A stretch of 64,000 nt of DNA from Pseudomonas sp. GV071 (GTDB lineage Bacteria; Pseudomonadota; Gammaproteobacteria; Pseudomonadales; Pseudomonadaceae), in contig NZ_QAOJ01000013.1 in assembly GCF_003050835.1 (NCBI RefSeq), positions 1 through 64,000 of the forward strand, in the 5' to 3' direction. Below, piece by piece: positions 60,175-64,000 of this stretch (its first letter is position 1; the number at the start of each line of letters is the position of its first letter). The position numbers and the translations under genes were made by a program. Below the pieces are notes generated by a model, which saw only the letters and a program-made list of their open reading frames with translations, did not search any database and had not been told where the DNA came from.

Positions 60175-61581
60175 ATGCGATCTTTCATATTTTTACTGCT
60201 TCTAGCCTTTGGGCCCCCGGCTCTTGCAGTCGACTATTACTGGCAGTCAAACACGGTTTCAGGTGGTGTATTCCCCGATAGGGCTTCAGCCTGTGAGGCT
60301 AGTAGGGTCGCCTATGCCGCTGGGTCCACCAACTTCACATTTACGATCAAATCGATCACCCGCGTTAATGACACCACTTATACCTGTGTCATTGATCGAG
60401 TTCGTAAGTCAGACGGTCAAGTCACCAATCCGACTTCAACCCTTTTTCGCCTTGGTACATCTTGCCCCGCCGGTGGGTTGTACAACCCAGACACTGGCGG
60501 CTGCGATATTCCTCCCTGCCCAGTAGGGCAGATCCGCGACACCATGACTGGGTTCTGTGTCCCGGCACCGTCTGAATGCAAATCCAAGATCGGTCAAAGC
60601 CACAGCATGTGGCTGCACTCATTCGACTTTGAAATGTGCGTTTCTGGCTGCGCCTTGGCCATCACCAGCGCTCAGCCCGTAAAGCGCCTGGTCGACGAGG
60701 GTGTCGACTACGACGTGCAAGGCGAATACACCGGCGAAACCTGCACGGCAAACACGCCGATCGACGCAACCTGCGGCGACAACTGCCAAATGTCGCCGCC
60801 TACCGAGTCGTCCACCGATACCGAGTGCACCGCCACGGTGACCGATGCGGAAGGTCGTCAGCAGTCCAACTGCCAGACCACCGACATCATGAAAGACAAC
60901 CAAGCCTGTGCAGCCAAAGGGGGTGCCGTTGGTGAAATCAACGGCATGCTTACGTGCGTACAGGCCAACAAAGGCCCCAAGGCCACGCAGTCCACAAAGG
61001 AGGTCAAACAAACCACCGAGGCAACGCCAGATGGTGGGATGAAGACCACGACAGAAACCACCACGACCACCAAAAACTGCATCGGCATTAAAGCGTGCTC
61101 GACCACCAGCACCACCGTGACCAACGTCAGCAACACCAACTCAAACGGCACCAAGGGCAGTGAGTCTTCCAGCTGCAAAGGCGATAACTGCGGCTCCGGC
61201 GGTAAGGAGTCAACCACCCCTGGTGAGTCGGAAGAGAAGGAAGAAGAAGGCGTTGCCGGCCCGACCAAGTCCCTGGTGAAAATCGACTCCGTGGGCTTTG
61301 GCCAAACCGGTAAAGAGTGGGAAGACAAGATTGCTGCCGGCCGCCAGCAACTGGATGGCCTGATTGATCAATATTCAAACCTCTTCTCGGGTGCCTTCGA
61401 TCTGAACATCGGCACCGGTGGCGGCGCGTTGCCTTGCTACAAAATTCCGGTCAACGCCCTAAAGATCAACACCACCCTCGATTTCTGCCCCGCCAAGTTT
61501 GAAGACCAACTCATCTACCTCAAATACATCCTCCTAGCCTGCGCCACGATCCTGGCCGGCTTCTTCATTCTGAGGGACTAA
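60175..61581 (+). CDS. Inovirus adsorption protein (pIII/CoaA-like)
   Basis: This 468-residue protein has a signal peptide (FIFLLLLAFGPPALAVDYYW), many cysteines in the N-terminal receptor-binding part (CPAGGLYNPDTGGCDIPPCP, CGDNCQMSPP), a low-complexity threonine/glycine/glutamate linker (about 280-370), and a C-terminal membrane segment (LIYLKYILLACATILAGFFI). This is the layout of inovirus pIII/CoaA, which binds the pilus and anchors the tip. Receptor specificity cannot be inferred. It comes after the terminator. Confidence 0.87.
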   Translation: MRSFIFLLLLAFGPPALAVDYYWQSNTVSGGVFPDRASACEASRVAYAAGSTNFTFTIKSITRVNDTTYTCVIDRVRKSDGQVTNPTSTLFRLGTSCPAGGLYNPDTGGCDIPPCPVGQIRDTMTGFCVPAPSECKSKIGQSHSMWLHSFDFEMCVSGCALAITSAQPVKRLVDEGVDYDVQGEYTGETCTANTPIDATCGDNCQMSPPTESSTDTECTATVTDAEGRQQSNCQTTDIMKDNQACAAKGGAVGEINGMLTCVQANKGPKATQSTKEVKQTTEATPDGGMKTTTETTTTTKNCIGIKACSTTSTTVTNVSNTNSNGTKGSESSSCKGDNCGSGGKESTTPGESEEKEEEGVAGPTKSLVKIDSVGFGQTGKEWEDKIAAGRQQLDGLIDQYSNLFSGAFDLNIGTGGGALPCYKIPVNALKINTTLDFCPAKFEDQLIYLKYILLACATILAGFFILRD

Positions 61582-61584
61582 CTC

Positions 61585-61941
61585 ATGGAATGGCTCAGTG
61601 GTGCGCTCGACCAAGTTTTTACCTTCTTCCAGTACGTGTGGGATTTCCTAACCACCGGCATCTACACGCTGATCAAAGAGACCATGGTGATTCTCACCAA
61701 GGCGGCTTTGTACTCGTTTATTCAGATGCAGATTTTTGCCCTTGAGGTCGCGTTCGAAGCGGCTCAGGACATCGTCAACAGCATCGGCATTACCCAGCAG
61801 ATAAAGCAGATGTATTCAGGGCTTCCGGCTGAGGTGCTGTCCGGTCTGTCCTTCTTCGGCATCCCGCAGGCGCTAAACATTCTGTTCTCCGGGCTCTCTA
61901 CCCGGTTCGTTCTGCGCTTCGTACCGTTCATAGGGCGCTGA
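61585..61941 (+). CDS. Inovirus minor coat protein pVI-like (DUF2523)
   Basis: This 118-residue, highly hydrophobic protein has membrane segments (VFTFFQYVWDFLTTGIYTLI, ALYSFIQMQIFALEVAFEAA, LSFFGIPQALNILFSGLSTR). It fits the DUF2523/pVI family, which caps the virion tip together with pIII. It lies three bases after the adsorption gene and two before Zot. Confidence 0.83.
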   Translation: MEWLSGALDQVFTFFQYVWDFLTTGIYTLIKETMVILTKAALYSFIQMQIFALEVAFEAAQDIVNSIGITQQIKQMYSGLPAEVLSGLSFFGIPQALNILFSGLSTRFVLRFVPFIGR

Positions 61942-61943
61942 CC

Positions 61944-63239
61944 ATGGCCATCAAAATTCACCATGGCCCCAACGGCTCCTACAAGACTTCCGGCGCTATC
62001 CAAGACGATGCTGTACGCGCCTTAAAGGCCGGTCGGCTGATCATCACCAACATACGTGGCTTCACCCTGGAAAGGGTCCTGCAGGTGATGCCGGAGCTGC
62101 CCGAATCGGTCGACATCATCAACCTCGACCTCGAGGTTCGGGCCGACATGGAAAAGATGCGTTCGTGGTTCCAATGGGCACCGCGGGGCGCGTTCATCAT
62201 CTTCGACGAAACCCAGCTGGTGTTCCCCAAGGCGTGGCGGGAAAAGGACCTGGCTCAGTTCGATTTCCCTGGTGGGAGTGAAGCGGCGGCCGCTGCCGAT
62301 CGGCCGATGGATTGGCTCGACGGCTGGACCCGTCACCGACACTGGAACTGGGACGTTGTTCTGACCACGCCGAACATCAGCTACATCCGCGACGACATCC
62401 GCATGACCAGCGAGATGGCCTACAAGCATTCCAACCTCGCCGTGATCGGCATATCCGGCCGCTACAAGGAGGCCCAGCATGACGCCCAGCTCAACCGTGC
62501 CCCCGCTGAAGGCACCATCATTGAATACAAGCGAATCAAGCCCGACACCTTCAAGCTCTACCAGTCCACCGCCACCGGGGTCTCCCAAGACACCACGGCC
62601 GGGAAAAGCTTTTGGCGCCAACCTAAATTACTTTTTCTCCTGGCATTTATTGCCGCTGTTTTTGTCGCTGTATTTTCTCTTGGCGGCGTCGATTTCGGCC
62701 CTGCTAACGCCCATAAAGAAACACCTGCTCCCGCCGCTGTTAAAGCTGCTCCGCCTGGTCCTGCGCCTGCTCAAAATATTGGTGACGTGGCTGCTGATGT
62801 ACTGCCTGTTTCTTTGGGTGGCCGCCAAGCTGCTGCACCACCTGTTGAGCTAAACCACCCATTCGCACCACGTAGCTTTGTTATCCGGGCCATCCTCGAA
62901 ACCAAGACCGAACCGCTCGGCTTGGTCGATGTGGTGGATGAAAGCGGGGCGGTGCTCAGGCAATCGCTCAAGGATCTGGCCAAGCTGGGGTATCAGGTCA
63001 GAGTCCGCTCACCGTGCCTGGTGGATATCTCGCACCCGCTGGGCTTCAAGGGCCAAGCCACGTGCCCTGGCATCGCGCCGCAGGTCAACCAACGTGGCCA
63101 GCGCGTCGAAATGGCGGGCATCAACGCTGCGCCGACCATCACCCAGCCAACCACTCAGAACACCCCGCCAGAGGCTCAAACGGGCACGCGTGTTGTGGGC
63201 ATCCCGTACACCCCTGCACCAAGAACATTGCTCGATTGA
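61944..63239 (+). CDS. zot: Zot/pI-like phage assembly ATPase
   Basis: This 431-residue inovirus assembly protein has a Walker A motif HHGPNGSYKTSGAIQ near residue 5 and a Walker B segment GAFIIFDETQLVFPK near residue 75. A membrane segment (KLLFLLAFIAAVFVAVFSLG) lies near residue 235, followed by a periplasmic, proline-rich C-terminal part with two cysteines (CLVDISHPLGFKGQATCPG). Zot/pI proteins sit in the inner membrane and drive virion extrusion. No separate secretin gene is seen in the window. Confidence 0.9.
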   Translation: MAIKIHHGPNGSYKTSGAIQDDAVRALKAGRLIITNIRGFTLERVLQVMPELPESVDIINLDLEVRADMEKMRSWFQWAPRGAFIIFDETQLVFPKAWREKDLAQFDFPGGSEAAAAADRPMDWLDGWTRHRHWNWDVVLTTPNISYIRDDIRMTSEMAYKHSNLAVIGISGRYKEAQHDAQLNRAPAEGTIIEYKRIKPDTFKLYQSTATGVSQDTTAGKSFWRQPKLLFLLAFIAAVFVAVFSLGGVDFGPANAHKETPAPAAVKAAPPGPAPAQNIGDVAADVLPVSLGGRQAAAPPVELNHPFAPRSFVIRAILETKTEPLGLVDVVDESGAVLRQSLKDLAKLGYQVRVRSPCLVDISHPLGFKGQATCPGIAPQVNQRGQRVEMAGINAAPTITQPTTQNTPPEAQTGTRVVGIPYTPAPRTLLD

Positions 63240-63361
63240 GGGCTAGCCAGGCGGCGAGCGCGCGGCTCGGTACAGAGCAAGCGAGCCGCCAGGTGACGTC
63301 CCTGTAACACGTCATACAAAACGAACTGAACGACCAGACTAAACCAGAGTAATTGGAAAAA

Positions 63362-64000
63362 ATGGCCAAGATAAAAGACTTCACACGCATCAACTTGCTG
63401 ACCGGTTTGGTCGATTCGGCAAGCCGTCTTTTTGTCGACCCAGAGCAGATGGGTTTCGTGGATCTGGCAGACGTTCGCCTGCTCCGATGTGGTGTCGATA
63501 CCGTGCGCCAGTTGTACAAAGGCATGATCCGTCCGGAAATCATGGCCCTGTTTGAAACCCCTGGTGCCATTGTCGATTTCGCTGGTCACCGTTGGCATTC
63601 CGGCAGGGTAGGGAAGGACTCTGGTTACCAGTACAAGCTCCAGAATGCTGACCTCGGCATCATCCTATTGGTGAAGAACTTCAACGCCAAAATCGACAGC
63701 ATTGGCCCACACCTGAAAATCGAAGTCTCGCCCCACGCCATCGACAACTTGTCGCCTGCGCGCCTGCAAGCGCGGCTCGACTTCTACGCTGACGCTGTGC
63801 TCTCCCACTTGGAAATCAACCAATGCGCCGTGCACCTGGCGCTAGATCTACAGGGCTGGGTTCCACCGCAGGATCTGGTGGCACGCATGCACTGCCGGGC
63901 TCGTACCCATCGTGATATCTCGGGTATCAATGAACTGCACTGGCACATGAAATCCAGCGTCTACGGGCGTGGTGAAACCTCGATGTTTGGCTCGGCCAAC
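63362..64000 (+). CDS. Phage replication initiation protein, partial
   Basis: The reading frame starts at the ATG at 63362 (MAKIKDFTRINLLTGLVDSA) and stays open for 213 codons to the window end, so only the N-terminal half is seen. HLALDLQGWVPP and LHWHMKSSVYGRGETSMFG resemble the RstA/pII-type rolling-circle replication proteins of Pf phages. It lies 122 bases after Zot, where Pf phages have this gene. No stop codon is in the window. Confidence 0.82.
   Translation, partial: MAKIKDFTRINLLTGLVDSASRLFVDPEQMGFVDLADVRLLRCGVDTVRQLYKGMIRPEIMALFETPGAIVDFAGHRWHSGRVGKDSGYQYKLQNADLGIILLVKNFNAKIDSIGPHLKIEVSPHAIDNLSPARLQARLDFYADAVLSHLEINQCAVHLALDLQGWVPPQDLVARMHCRARTHRDISGINELHWHMKSSVYGRGETSMFGSAN

Larger units (their letters stand above)
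52418..64000 (+). mobile_element. Pf-like inovirus prophage with left cargo region (right end outside)
   Basis: This integrated filamentous phage is bounded on the left by a tRNA-Met 3' fragment. Gene order: AT-rich cargo (52730-57284); divergent repressor and excisionase-like genes; small early proteins; ssDNA-binding protein; small virion proteins; major coat protein; terminator; adsorption protein; pVI-like protein; Zot/pI; and a replication initiation protein that runs off the end. The order from the regulators on matches P. aeruginosa Pf prophages. No transposase is seen. Integrase and attR are expected to the right of base 64000. Confidence 0.9.

Overview
The window comes from a fluorescent-type Pseudomonas, judged from protein families and gene order. 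It opens with the 5S rRNA that closes an rRNA operon. It then runs through two blocks whose order I recognise from memory of P. aeruginosa PAO1: the MksBEF/holD/rimI/carbonic anhydrase area (about PA4676-PA4690) and the retS-purD-purH-fis-dusB-prmA-accCB-aroQ-dsbD-gcbA-speA area (about PA4839-PA4856). The core is GC-rich, contains several REP-type palindromes and has tightly spaced operons with ATGA overlaps.

Region by region: 1-4.0 kb holds 5S rRNA and an envelope lipid-transport operon, with two half-size PqiA/LetA proteins and a six-repeat MCE protein. 4.0-8.9 kb is the MksFEB condensin operon on the minus strand. 9.1-15.0 kb holds one uncharacterised gene and a run of four exported, glycine/asparagine-rich proteins sharing a short motif after the signal peptide. 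15.2-25.4 kb carries the cryptic DNA polymerase III psi subunit gene, rimI, an amine oxidase, a 5'-nucleotidase-type phosphoesterase, carbonic anhydrase, osmE, a PsiF protein with three repeats, small lipoproteins, a GreA-like protein, an Hsp70-like YegD and MarC. 25.4-44.3 kb is a long minus-strand block: the RetS hybrid sensor, purine synthesis (purD, purH), fis-dusB, prmA, accBC, aroQ, dsbD, a chemoreceptor and a diguanylate cyclase of the GcbA type. 44.5-52.3 kb holds DUF2333, Nudix, SUI1/YciH, speA, a lipoprotein hydrolase and several small unknowns.

At about 52.4 kb the character changes. A 46-nt 3' fragment of an elongator tRNA-Met (CAT), followed by its terminator on the minus strand, marks an attachment site. 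To its right is an AT-rich cargo region (52.7-57.3 kb) and then a Pf-like filamentous phage (inovirus) genome: repressor and excisionase-like regulator back to back, small early proteins, ssDNA-binding protein, virion proteins, major coat protein, a terminator, adsorption protein, pVI-like protein, Zot/pI, and a replication initiation protein cut by the window end. The integrase and the intact tRNA should lie beyond base 64000.

The cargo is the most interesting part. One cassette has a RelA/SpoT-domain protein, a HEPN-like protein and a P-loop kinase-like protein in tandem. The second is a minus-strand pair of an HTH-ASCH regulator overlapping a PIN-GNAT-PUA-like three-domain protein, with a 26-bp perfect palindrome in front. 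Both look like prophage-borne toxin-antitoxin or anti-phage modules. This is inference from domain content and context, with no functional evidence in the sequence.
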